A stretch of 64,000 nucleotides of DNA from Monocercomonoides exilis (GCA_001643675.2 LSRY02000004.1:1659501-1723500); one strand, 5' to 3'. Positions 37,612 to 47,995 are shown, counted from the first letter of the stretch. The notes: generated by a model from the letters alone, not told the origin. Numbers and translations are program-made.

Positions 37612-38202
37612 TCAAACAGTTCGTAGCAAAATTGCTTCGTCGTCCAGCTTCACCACCACACGCCTCTACTGCGGCGATCGCGACACCAGCCGCGCTATCT
37701 CCGACGGCAGCAGCGACGGGTCAAACAGGTCGTTGATCGACGGGAATGCATTCACATCTGACGCTGCAAAGATCAGCTTGCTCCCCGACTTCTTTCTCAT
37801 TGATGCTGCAAGTGAATGAAGCGGCACCACCAGCGGAACCGAAAGCATCGCAGAAAGCATCACATCGTTTGCACACACAACACCTCCATACAGCACTCCC
37901 CGCCGAGCCACAGCATATCCTCGCAGCGTCTGCAGCAACAGCTGCATATTCTGCGCAAACACCACAGTCGTATCTGAAACCACAATCCGCAGCCGCCTCT
38001 GGATGTCGTCCATCGATGCTTCCAACGTGTATAATGCCTCCACTACAGATGCATATGAAGAATCAATTGCTAGTGCTGATGATGAATATGAAGATGAAGA
38101 GCAAACAAGCTGCTTGTCCCATACAGCTTTCTCCTCTTCTCTTCTCCACTTGCAGAACTGTGAAATAGACAAAGAAAACAACACGTGCTGAGATGAAAAC
38201 AA
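37612..38202 (-). pseudogene. IQCH-like ATP-grasp protein fragment
   Basis: The minus-strand reading contains DDIQRRLRIVVSDTTVVF, GVLYGGVVCANDVMLSAML, VPLVVPLHSLAASMRKKSGS, KLIFAASDVNAFPSINDLFD and, beyond an in-frame TAG at 37666-37668, RVVVVKLDDE. The order (two strand-helix units, KSGSK-IF-ADV, then a VKLDDE strand) resembles the ATP-grasp-like part of IQ-motif-containing protein H, a ciliary/sperm protein in animals and flagellates. The lesions are the TAG and, 50 codons on at most, consecutive TGA codons. GC content is visibly higher than in the surroundings, as expected for a coding remnant. The assignment rests on motif recall, not a search. Confidence 0.5.
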
Positions 38203-39085
38203 GTTGTTTGATACAAACTTTATGAATCTTTATTTGAGAAGAGATTGTATTTTTGAGTTTGTAATAATGAAGGTTTGTTTTGAAAAATTCCATTTCATGT
38301 TGCATTTCTGGATGATAACATTTATTATTGCTCAATGTTAACATCTTTTCGAATAGCTTTCGATTGTTTCGAATGTAGATTTGATGTATTTTTCATGTTT
38401 GAAACTTTCTAATAAAAAATTCTATTATTCAAGCAAATTAAACTTTTTTTGTCTTTTTCAAAGGAAAATAACAAAAAACCAAGTTAATATCCATAAATTC
38501 AGAATGAATATTCGAATAGATGAAATGAAAATGAAGAAATAAAAATATGCAACTCATATGATTCAAATAGCTGGAAAGTAGTTGCTAACAAGTGTGTATT
38601 TCATAATAAAGTTAAAAGTTTATATGATATGAACAAATTTGTATCCTATTTTTCAATAAAAAGCGAAATAAATAACAACAAATATCATTTTCAAAACTAA
38701 AATGGGAACGGAATGATCAAAATATATTGATCATTTTTGATCTTTTGTGGGACAGAATTAAAGTCGAGGAACTTTTCAAAAAAATTTACCCATATGTTAA
38801 TAATATGTTTTAATTTGCAATAAAACAAATAAAAATATTTGGATTTATATCTTTTTGTTGTGAACACAAAAAATAAAAGATTCATTGGTTTCAAAAACAT
38901 CTGCCAAAATAATGAATTGTGTTCTTGTTGTTTCTTTTAATTGATTAATGATTATTCCAGGTGCAACTGCCTTGGAAATATCTTTAAAAAATTCAATATA
39001 GAGATAATTTTACAGAAATGAGCAAGATCAATGTTTATGCAAGGATCGGGTTTCGCACCAAGGATCGGCTTTGGCACTGACTGTA

Positions 39086-40943
39086 TCTGACAGCCACAGC
39101 ATCAGGAGACAGCGTGTTGGCAAATGTGAAAGCGAAGAATGTGAAGTTGACTGAAGGAGATGGGGTGGTTGTTGCAAAGAGTGTGAAGGCAGGAGAGACA
39201 TTTGTGGTCAAGAATGTGACAATCGAAGAATGCGAGTGCGGTGATGGGAGTGGTGGTGGGATCAAGGTTGATTTATTATCGCCAGCAAGTAAGCTTCAGG
39301 TTGAAACATCAACAACATTGAAAAGATGCAAAGGCGACAAATATGGAGGAGTGATGATGCTGCATCTGGCTGACAACTCGATTGACTTCTCAGTTGTGTC
39401 TGTGGGCTTTTCAGGCTGCATTGCAACATCAGGCGGAAATTACCTGTTTGTGAATGGGAGCGATTCTGCGAGGTGGGCAATAAGCACATCAACGCTGAAT
39501 GTTGAGCACAACGAATCAAAACACGATGAACTTGTGGGATATGATCGGAGTGACTCAACAATGGGGTTGTTCCCACAGAATGTGTTTCTGGACAGATATC
39601 CAAGTGCAGCACAGGTGGGGAAGGCGAAGGATGGGCTGGGTGGATACAACTTTTGGTTCTGTGGGTTTGACTGTTATCCATGTGCCACCATCACTCACAC
39701 TGCACAGGTGAGATATTCGCGCACAAACATAAACATTGAATTGGATTCGGGATTCGAGCTGGTGGAAGAGGTTGTCATGACTGATGAATATGAATGGGAG
39801 ATTTCATATGCCACAAAAGGGATGGAAGTGAATGTGCAAACACCTGACAATTTCCTGTCTTCTTTTCTGATTGAGGTGCAGAGCAAATGTTCAATGAAAA
39901 ACATCAAGTTTTGCATTCCAAGTCTTCTGTCTGGTGCATCATCTCTGATTTCATCCAATTCCATTCTCTTCACGCTCTCTGATTGTTCTGTTATTCATTC
40001 ATCTGGCAATGCAATTGGACACAGCTTTGTAAATGCGATTGGGGGGAAACTGAGAATGGAGCAATTTGAAATCAGAGAAACTTTGACATTTGAGGGGCAC
40101 TCGCTGATGGAATTTGTTGAAGGAGTTGATGTTGTGTATTTGGCAGGATGCAATGTTACAAGCGTTGAAAAGAGAAATGGATTAGGAGGATGGCTGAATG
40201 GAGTGGTTGGGGCAGAAAGAGGGGATGGAAGGAATGGAATAATTGTAATTTATGGATGCCTCATGAAGGAGTGCAGATGCTGTGGAGGAGGAGGAGGGAT
40301 GTTTGCGAATGTGAAAGGGGAAGGAAGTATTGTTGTGAATGGGAGTTGTGTGATTGACTGGTGCGAGGCGAAGAGTTCAGAGGGGAGTGAAGGGAGAGGG
40401 GGAGGGATGATGATTGTGATGGAGAGCAGAGATGGTTCGTTGAAAATTGAATCAGGAGTGGAGTTTTCAGTGGAAACAGCAAATCGAGCAAAATATGGGA
40501 AGGATGTGTTTGCGAGGTGTGGGAGTGGTGTGTTGTTGGAGACAAAAATAAATGCAACTTCATTTGGGTTTTTTGAGTCAAGTGAAATTCCATCAGATGT
40601 GTTGAAGCTGAGTGGGAGTGAGGATGGGAAAGAAGATGAAGTGATTCCATTGTTTGTGTATCTGAGTTCAATTGAATTGAAGTTGACTGTTGATGGGAGT
40701 TTTGGAAATGGGAAGGACCACAGCCATTGTGGGTTTGAGGAGTTTGGGTGTCTGACGATTGACTATTGTGTGAACCACAGAACCAACGCCAATCTTCATG
40801 AAATCGATGTTGCCTCAGAATCATCAATAAAAAGCGAAATGAAAGTGGCTTCATTTGAGGTGAGTCTATCTGGGAAAGAAGAAGGGACGAAGGTGGTTGT
40901 GAGAGATGAAGGGTCAATCAACCAAAATCATCTTATTGAGTGA
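39086..40943 (+). pseudogene. Beta-helix surface receptor, middle part
   Basis: Continues the gene beginning at 30627 after removal of the transposon: the codons across the TA target read LYLTATASGDSVLANVKAKN in frame. It is rich in Gly/Val/Ser beta-helix coils (GGGIKVDLL, GGGMFANVKGEGSIVVNGS). Two module headers occur: YNFWFCGFDCYPCATITHTA near 39640 and DGSFGNGKDHSHCGFEEFG with CLTIDYC near 40700. Each carries the CG-x-PC-type cysteine pair that also opens the first module. The frame ends with TGA at 40941-40943 inside what should be a continuous module, since the next codons carry on in the same frame and style. I take it as a nonsense mutation. Confidence 0.75.
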
Positions 40944-43900
40944 ACAAAATCATTTGAGATGAGACATTTATCACTTGTGCTGAATGAAGAAATGAATGGA
41001 AGGAGAAGTGCATTTATCCACTCATCATTGTCATCAACCATCACAATCACCAGCTGCTCAGTCTCGTTTGCAAATAATGAATTGATTGGATACAACGTGA
41101 TATGTGTTGAGGGAGGAGGGTTGATAGTGAATGGATTTGCGATGGAAGGGGGAGTGACACTGACAATGAATGGGAAATCACCAATAGTGGTCACAAATGG
41201 AGTGAAATTGGAGATTATGAACAGCCGAATGAGTGATGTGGAAGTGAAAGGAGAAGATGGGGGATGTTTGAATGTGGAGATGGGTGTTAATGGGATTGTG
41301 AAATTGGAAGAATGCAATTTGTCATCAGTGTGTTCAGGCGGAAGTGGGACGAAAGGAGGAGGGATGAAGATATCAGTGGGGAAGGGAGGGATGTTGGAGA
41401 TGAAAAATGTGAAGTTATCAGGATGTGTTGTTCCATCAGAGGAGAGTGATGAGGGAGGGAAAGGAATTGGAGGAGGGATGTTTGTGAAGCTGCCAGATGA
41501 GATGGGATCATTTGTGATGGAAGGAATGGAATTTGAGGGATGCGATGCCTGGAAAGGGAAGAAAGTGTTTGTGTCAGGATGGGATCTGAGTGAGATTGTG
41601 GATAAGGAGCACTTGAAATGGGAGATAAAGGAAGAGGAGTTGGAATGGTTTGATGAGCTGTGTGGATGGGAGAGGAAGACGACAGGCGAGGAGGGATATG
41701 TGATTCCGCTGGTTGTGTATTTGTGGAGGAACTGGAGTGGGGATGGGTTTGTTGATGGAGAAGGAGGAGGAGACTTCAGTGGGTGTGGGTTTTGTGAAGC
41801 ACCATGTTCATCGATTGATCACTTGATATCGCTGAGATATTCGCCACTTGAGACAGAGGAAACGACGATCAGGATCAGGCGATTCTCTTGCATCAATCAC
41901 ACCATCTCGCTGTTGGCTCCGTCTTCAGCACCACTTCCAAGACCGAGCATGGGGATTGAGGGAGAAGAAAGAGGAACGATTGTGAGGATTGGGGAAGGGA
42001 ATGCAGAAGGAGCGGAAAGAGCAGTGATTGCATCTTGTGTGAGGCTGACGATAGAGAATGTGTCGTTTGATCTTGCAGGTGAGCTGGGGAGGCATGAGTC
42101 GCTTGTGGGATTGTTATCGTCGAGTGGATGCCTGTCAGTTGGGCACTGCTCGTTTGTTTGTGGAAATCCATCAGCTGAAACGAAATATTGCTTGATGGAA
42201 GTTGAAGGCGGGACAGTGAGGGTTGAGGAGTGTCTTCTGGATCAGTTCATCCTGCTGGGAGGGTTCCTGAGATTTGCGGCAGGGGTTGAGGTTGTTGAAG
42301 TGGTGAATGTGTCGATTTCGAACACAAAGGCAGCGAGCTGCAGCTTGATCTCGTTGAGTGAGGCGTTGCATTGGGGCAGAGCAGGGAACGAAGAGGATGA
42401 AAAGAATGAAAAGGCAAAGACGATGCTGCGAGTGAATGGGTCATCGTTTGCAAACATCACGTGTGAAGGCAACAGATCGTGTGTGGTGTGTGTGGATTCG
42501 TTTGGAGTTGGGGTTGTGTGTGTGATGGAAGGGTGTGTGCTGACGAAGTGCATGAGCGAGAGGAGCGAAGAGGGAGGAGGGATGAAAGTGTGCTTGAAGA
42601 GAGGAGAGTCGGAGGTGAAGGTGGGTGGGTGCTCATTCGGGATGTGTGTGTGCTCAACGCTGAAGGGAAGGGGAGGAGGACTGATGATTGATGCACTTGA
42701 CCCGAAGGGCAGAGGAGCAGGTGCATTTGGGGCTCTTGGGGTGAGGCTGGAGGGGATGCGATTCATGATGAATGATGCGCATGTGGGGAAGGATGTGTTC
42801 ATCCGGTGCGAGTCGATCGACTCGCAGATCAATGAAAGGCTGTTTGTGCTGGATCTGAGCCAGGAGTCATTGAATTCGAACAACTCGATTTGTGGGAGGG
42901 ATGCAATGAATGAGATTGATGTTGATCTGATTCCGCTGATCACATTCTATTATTCGGCACAGGTTTTTGTGAATGGAAGGGGGAGTGACAGCAGGCAGTG
43001 TGGAGCTCAGAGCAACCCATGTGTGAGCATCAACTGTGGGGCTGATCACATCCAGGAAGGGGTGATGAATGCGATTCTGATTGATGGAGAAGGATTTGTG
43101 ACAAAGGAGTGTGTGATTGGAGATCTGGTTGTGAGTTCGTTCAAAAAGACACAGGCAATTGTGAAATTGAACTCCAAGATTGAGAAATCAACTGAAAAGG
43201 ATTGCATCCTGGAGTTTGTGAACGAATGTGGAGTGGAGAGGTGCTCATTCCAGTTTGGAGATGGATTTGAGTCAACACACAGCTGCAACATGAAAGTGAA
43301 AAATGGTTCAATGGAGATGAGAAATTGTGTGTTCTTCTCTTCCCCAACAACAGTTGAGGATATGAAATTGAACAGTTCAATTGTGAGTGTGGAAAGTGGA
43401 GAGCTGAAGATATTTGATTCAGCATTCAGGGATATTTATTCAACAACAGCAGTGCTTTCATTTTGTGAAGAATCAGAAGTGACAATTGTTGAAACAAGAA
43501 TATCTAATATTGAATGTGAGGGAGATGTTGTGAGTGTTGGAGGGAAAGCGAAAGTGGAGATGAAAGAAATGGAAGTTGAGAATGTGACTCTGTTGTTGAA
43601 TGGATGTGTAATTGGGATGGATGATGCTGAGCAAGAAGTGAGTGTGCTGAACAGCTCATTTGGAAAGTGTGTGAATTCGGCGGATAAGGGAAGCATGATG
43701 CAGATTAAGAATTCCAAGGATGTGAGGATTGAGATATGTGTGTTTGATGGGGGAGAAAAAGAAGATGATATTATCAATGAGGGAAACAAGGGAAAAGAAG
43801 AATTATGCAAATGGAATGGCTCGTTGGTTGACATTGAAAGCAGCAAAGTGGAGATGAGGGAAACAACGATTATGAAGAGCAAGAATGGAGGGTTGTGGGT

Positions 43901-45914
43901 GAGTGGAGGAAGTGTGAAGATTGAAAATGGAAAGTTTGAGAACAACAATCCATTTATTGAGGGATACCCATCAGCTCGAAGGAATGTGATCTGCACAGGG
44001 AATGGGGAGTTAAACGTTGTGAGTGTGAAAGGAGGAGATGGGGCAAAAGACAATTCTTCACTTTGGATTCTGAATGATGGATGTGATTTGAGAGGGATAG
44101 CAGGAGAAAGAGCATCACCATTCTTCATTCCAGTTCTGGACAAGGTGTCTGTGAATGAAAAGGACAGCGATATTGTTTTGAAATTCGAGGGATCTCTTTT
44201 TGTGCCATGTGATTTGTCATTCAGGGTTGTGTGCAAAACAGGGGATGTGGAGTTGGTTGAGACATACCCTTTTGAAGAAGATGGTTTTGCATCAGAAACG
44301 GAAGTGAATGGGGTGATTCCATCAGAAAATATTTCAACGATCGGAGATGAAACAGAGGTGTTTGTGATGATATTGTTTGGAAAACAAAGGGCTGCGACTT
44401 CTCCGCAGATTCTGAAGAACAAAACAGAACCAAATTCTCTGAATGATAAAGTGGTTGAAGGAGGAAAAGAAGGAAAATATTATTGGCTGTTGGTTGTTAT
44501 TATCCTTGTTATTTTGTTTTTGATAGTTCTAATCGCACTTGTGATATTCATTGCAAGATGGAGATATTCAAAAGAGGAAGCGAAAAAATACAAAGAGATT
44601 GTGAATGATACAGTGAAGAAGGATCCGAAGGCATTTGAGATGGTTACGATGGAGATGTCACCAGAGGAGCAATGGAGAAGAGCGGAGAGGGAGACTGAGA
44701 AGAAGAATGAAGAGAGGATGAAGAAGAGGGTGTACGAGAAAAGCTTGGGACACTCCGAGTCATCTGAGCATCTTCTATCTGAGAGTGGCTCAACAGAATA
44801 TATTTTGGGGAGAGACTCAGACAAGATTCCTCAATGGATGCTGGAGAAGGTTGATGATGAGGAAGAGACGAGGAAAAGAACTCCATCACCATCCATCTCA
44901 TCCACTTCAACCACAGTCACTTCAGACACAGAATCCACTTTTGTTCGAGGAGAGGATCTGTGCCCCACCACTTCATCCATGTCGAATCTGGTAGATGCGA
45001 TGGACTGTTCGTCTCCTCATGAGAAGCTGATTCTTGATCTGCGAGACTCGTTCTTCATGCTGCTTCATGGGAGGAACAGGACGAAGGAGATGCCAATTGG
45101 GAGTGTGGAGGAGCGGGAGGCGACGGGAGCACAGGTGCTGTTCTGGGTGGCGAATCTTGCTCTGCACTCGTTCGATGAGATGAGCAATCCTCTCTCGTCT
45201 CTGGAGAATCTGAGTCCGCACATTGTGCTGTTCTCGGAGCACATGGACATTGCCATTGCACTCCACTCAGACTGCTCCTCTTCGTCAGAGGATTCGGACT
45301 CATCGTCGATCTCTTCGCTGACCATTGTTTCGTCTTCCTCATCGAATGTTTCAGTGATGAGCGAGAGGTTTACCGACTCGCCACCGCCCTCGTCAGCGTT
45401 TGAGGATTGTGAAGACAACCGGGACGAGTGCAAGCGGTGGAAGGCGCCGGAGCTGCTGATGAACAGGAAGATGTGTGCGACAAAGCAGTCAGTTGCGTTC
45501 TCGATTGGGATGATGCTGTGGGAGTGTGTGACGCTGGAGATCCCGTTTGGGGAGTATGAGGCGGGGATAGCAGGAGACAAGATTGTGAAGGGGGAGCGTC
45601 CTCGGCTGGATGTGGTGGAGAACACAACATATGGGAAGCTGATTGGTGTGTGCCTTTCGCCTGGGTGGGAGGGGAGGCCGATGCTGAGCGAGCTGAAAAA
45701 GGAGTTTTTTGTGCATTTCCCAGCAGAGGCGAAGATCCTCACAGTGTCGGATGCGATTGACCTGGAAGAAGAAGAAGGTGGGGGAAATGAACACAGCGGG
45801 GGAGAGGAAAGCATCATTATTGATGATGGGGACAATGGAAATGACGTTGGGGATGGTGATGAAGGGGAAGGAGAAGAGAAAGACACGAAAACAACAAAGC
45901 AGTTATTGCTGTGA
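40944..45914 (+). CDS. Beta-helix surface receptor, 3' part: ectodomain, TM helix, kinase-like tail
   Basis: Open to a TGA at 45912-45914; first in-frame ATG at 40959. Two further beta-helix modules open with GDFSGCGFCEAPCSSIDHLI (near 41770) and FVNGRGSDSRQCGAQSNPC (near 42965). One strong membrane segment (WLLVVIILVILFLIVLIALV, near 44485) is followed by basic RWRYSKEEAKKYK, so the ectodomain is N-terminal. The cytoplasmic region is Ser/Glu-rich, then resembles a protein-kinase C-lobe: RWKAPELL (APE motif), SVAFSIGMMLWECVTLEIPF (helix F region) and RPMLSELKKEF. No HRD or DFG motif and no convincing glycine-rich loop are seen, so it is probably a pseudokinase. The tail is acidic. This part could still be transcribed alone, but without the exon at 30627 it lacks a signal peptide. 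Confidence 0.78.
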   Translation, partial: TKSFEMRHLSLVLNEEMNGRRSAFIHSSLSSTITITSCSVSFANNELIGYNVICVEGGGLIVNGFAMEGGVTLTMNGKSPIVVTNGVKLEIMNSRMSDVEVKGEDGGCLNVEMGVNGIVKLEECNLSSVCSGGSGTKGGGMKISVGKGGMLEMKNVKLSGCVVPSEESDEGGKGIGGGMFVKLPDEMGSFVMEGMEFEGCDAWKGKKVFVSGWDLSEIVDKEHLKWEIKEEELEWFDELCGWERKTTGEEGYVIPLVVYLWRNWSGDGFVDGEGGGDFSGCGFCEAPCSSIDHLISLRYSPLETEETTIRIRRFSCINHTISLLAPSSAPLPRPSMGIEGEERGTIVRIGEGNAEGAERAVIASCVRLTIENVSFDLAGELGRHESLVGLLSSSGCLSVGHCSFVCGNPSAETKYCLMEVEGGTVRVEECLLDQFILLGGFLRFAAGVEVVEVVNVSISNTKAASCSLISLSEALHWGRAGNEEDEKNEKAKTMLRVNGSSFANITCEGNRSCVVCVDSFGVGVVCVMEGCVLTKCMSERSEEGGGMKVCLKRGESEVKVGGCSFGMCVCSTLKGRGGGLMIDALDPKGRGAGAFGALGVRLEGMRFMMNDAHVGKDVFIRCESIDSQINERLFVLDLSQESLNSNNSICGRDAMNEIDVDLIPLITFYYSAQVFVNGRGSDSRQCGAQSNPCVSINCGADHIQEGVMNAILIDGEGFVTKECVIGDLVVSSFKKTQAIVKLNSKIEKSTEKDCILEFVNECGVERCSFQFGDGFESTHSCNMKVKNGSMEMRNCVFFSSPTTVEDMKLNSSIVSVESGELKIFDSAFRDIYSTTAVLSFCEESEVTIVETRISNIECEGDVVSVGGKAKVEMKEMEVENVTLLLNGCVIGMDDAEQEVSVLNSSFGKCVNSADKGSMMQIKNSKDVRIEICVFDGGEKEDDIINEGNKGKEELCKWNGSLVDIESSKVEMRETTIMKSKNGGLWVSGGSVKIENGKFENNNPFIEGYPSARRNVICTGNGELNVVSVKGGDGAKDNSSLWILNDGCDLRGIAGERASPFFIPVLDKVSVNEKDSDIVLKFEGSLFVPCDLSFRVVCKTGDVELVETYPFEEDGFASETEVNGVIPSENISTIGDETEVFVMILFGKQRAATSPQILKNKTEPNSLNDKVVEGGKEGKYYWLLVVIILVILFLIVLIALVIFIARWRYSKEEAKKYKEIVNDTVKKDPKAFEMVTMEMSPEEQWRRAERETEKKNEERMKKRVYEKSLGHSESSEHLLSESGSTEYILGRDSDKIPQWMLEKVDDEEETRKRTPSPSISSTSTTVTSDTESTFVRGEDLCPTTSSMSNLVDAMDCSSPHEKLILDLRDSFFMLLHGRNRTKEMPIGSVEEREATGAQVLFWVANLALHSFDEMSNPLSSLENLSPHIVLFSEHMDIAIALHSDCSSSSEDSDSSSISSLTIVSSSSSNVSVMSERFTDSPPPSSAFEDCEDNRDECKRWKAPELLMNRKMCATKQSVAFSIGMMLWECVTLEIPFGEYEAGIAGDKIVKGERPRLDVVENTTYGKLIGVCLSPGWEGRPMLSELKKEFFVHFPAEAKILTVSDAIDLEEEEGGGNEHSGGEESIIIDDGDNGNDVGDGDEGEGEEKDTKTTKQLLL

Positions 45915-47375
45915 TGGATGAAAAAGAAAGCAACTTGATGCTTGTTTTGAAGAAAGCTGTTGTTTTTGATTTGTGAATGTTTTGCGTTTTCTGTTGTGTT
46001 TGTTTATTGTTCTTTCTTTGTTGAGTTTGTGTTCTGGTGTTTTTATTTGATGTGTATGTGTGAATGTGTGTATGTGTTTATGTATTTCAATATTGAATAT
46101 GTATTGGTGTGCTAATTGAGCTATTTTCAAAAAGCATTTGTTCATCAACTATGTTTCATGTGGTTTGGGTGTTGTCTATATATGCTGTGCAAATAAGTGA
46201 TGAAGGTGACAATCCTGCACCGTTGTGCGTGTTCATCAAGAAATCGAATCATCCAATTTTGCATATTTTTGTCACTTTTTGTCACTTTTTTAGTTTTGTG
46301 AATTATGCAACATCTTGCGATTTTTGTGTGATATTTATTTTCAAGCGAGGATGAAATTTTTTTAAAATGAAGATGTTATTTTTGAGATTTTCGAGTCTTT
46401 AATGTTGTGTGTGTGTGCAGATTTTTGGATGTTTGGCTCGCATAAAGTTTGTGTGTATTTGATTGAAAGCTTTTTTTTGGAAAAGGTGGGAATCCTTCAC
46501 CATTCGAGTGTTATTTTGGAGAATAGCAAGGTCTGCTATTGAAGGGCTATTCGCAAAATAAGATGCATATGTATTCAATTTCTGATGTGTTTTGTATCAA
46601 AACAATTGTGGTTCTTTTCAACCAATCGAGGATAATGGTATTCATTGGCCCAGTTCAAATTGAATGAAAAAAGCAAATCAGCGTTTGTGTTGTGGCAAGA
46701 AAGTGATTCCTGCAAATAAAAGAAACATTCAGCTTCAAATTTTACTTCCACGATTCCAAAAAATGATTCGAATTTAACGATGTTTTATCATTTTTTGAGA
46801 TCATGGTTGATTTTTGAATTCATTCATTTTTTTTCCTTTTGGAAAGATAGTGTTTTATTGCAAAAATCTTTTTTGTCAAAAGGAGAATATCCTGGCACAG
46901 CACGATCATTGCCCAATAAAAAAATATCTCAAAATTGTGTTTCTTGTCTATTGTGTTTGTTGATATGCAGGAGACAAAAGAGAAAAAGAAACTTATATTT
47001 CATAAAATGTCAGTTTTGGGCTTCATAGAGTTCAGTCAAAATCGGTTTTAATAACTTTGAATATTATCTGCATTGGTCATTGACACATTTATTGTGTGCT
47101 AGAACATTTTTTCATTTTTTTCTTTTATTTTTAATCTTCAGAAATCAAAGTGTCACAAGTGTGTGTGGTTATTCCTTTTTATTTCTAGAGGTTGTTTCAT
47201 TGAAAGTATTTTGGAAGATCCTTCTAAATAATCGAAGTGTCGCTATCAAAAAAGATGAAATATTAATCATATGATCAGATTTTCGAAAAAATATATCCTC
47301 AAAGATCAAAATATATACAAAATACAGCACAAAATGTACCTATTTTTTTGACTATAATATGATTATTTCTCCATA

Positions 47376-47631
47376 TGGGTGATTTGTTATGAAATCAAAT
47401 TTTTTCAAACAAACTTTTCGATTCGAAATTATCCCTTGAATACTTGCAAACGAACACTGAAAAATGAGATAACTTATCACATTCATCCGCATGCTTTTTC
47501 CAGCAAGATGTTTATGTTTGAATCAGAAAAGATGAATAATCAATTTGACTGCAAAATCTCATCCTAATGATAAACTATCTTTGAAAAAACAACACTCCGA
47601 AAAAAGTTATGATTTCAAAAATAATCACCCA
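47376..47631. mobile_element. MITE, TGGGTGATT family (copy A)
   Basis: The left end TGGGTGATTTGTTATGAAAT and right end (reverse complement TGGGTGATTATTTTTGAAAT) are inverted repeats. TA precedes the left end; the right flank is AAT, so that TA has been lost. The last 40 bp (starting ACACTCCGAAAAAAGTTATG) match the right end of copy B at 51816. Size is 256 bp with no coding capacity. Confidence 0.75.
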
Positions 47632-47929
47632 ATTTGTGTCAAAATTGTTGCATAAATGATAAAAACAATAATTCATCTTAAATGTTCATAGACACTTTAG
47701 GGTGGTTTTTTTATCCAGACATTATTTTTATTGGCGTTTCTCACTAAATGAAAAATGAAAATAGAAAAAGAATATTGAACCAGGTTTGAATACGTATTTA
47801 ATGTTCATACAAAAATATTTTTTGTCAATTGTTGTTTTTGATGAAGATCTTGAGTATTTGTTATTTATTTTTGATCATTTGTTTTGTCTATTTTGGACTA
47901 TCTTTCTTTTTTTGTTTATTTTCAACAAT

Positions 47930-47995
47930 AAGGCTTTGAAAATTTCAAAGCCTTTGCGACATGCAGACTCTGTCAAATTGATTTGACAATTTGAC
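47930..47995. repeat. Two adjacent short palindromes
   Basis: AAGGCTTTGAAA and its inverse complement are separated by one base (47930-47954). GTCAAATTG and CAATTTGAC are separated by six (47972-47995). They lie about 300 bp upstream of the hAT transposase remnant and might be part of its sub-terminal region. Function unknown. Confidence 0.6.

Larger units (their letters stand above)
33694..38792. mobile_element. Nested 5.1 kb TIR element carrying host-like gene fragments
   Basis: The left end reads TGGCTAAATTTTTTTGAAAA and the right end, reverse-complemented, reads TGGGTAAATTTTTTTGAAAA. With gaps, the similarity goes on for about 110 bp (shared GATCAAAAAT, CATTCCGTT and CCATT blocks). TA flanks both ends (33692-33693 and 38793-38794). 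The same TIR closes the hairpin MITE at 54257. Between the ends I find no transposase. Instead there are stop-ridden, relatively GC-rich pieces resembling spliced cellular genes, including an IQCH-like ATP-grasp fragment, plus a long polypyrimidine tract. The layout matches non-autonomous, gene-carrying (Pack-type) elements; that reading is inference. Confidence 0.7.
31421..39083 (-). mobile_element. Pogo-like DNA transposon (copy 2), interrupted by a nested element
   Basis: The termini are inverted and identical for 30 bp, beginning CAGTCAGTGCCAAAGCCGAT, and similar for about 10 bp more; each contains CCGATCCTTG or a decayed copy twice. The element is flanked by TA on both sides (31419-31420 and 39084-39085). 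It carries an intact-looking transposase (31717-33622, minus). A second TIR element (33694-38792) sits inside it; without that, copy 2 is about 2,562 bp, close to the 2,768 bp of copy 1. The host sequence on either side is one beta-helix receptor gene. Confidence 0.88.

Noticed and set aside
40941-40943. TGA as selenocysteine or programmed read-through
   Set aside because: The gene is already broken by a transposon and a TAA; no Cys is conserved at this place in other modules and no hairpin is evident.
46109-46354. 81-codon open frame downstream of the receptor gene
   Set aside because: AT-rich, no homology-like motif, and lies in the likely 3' flank.
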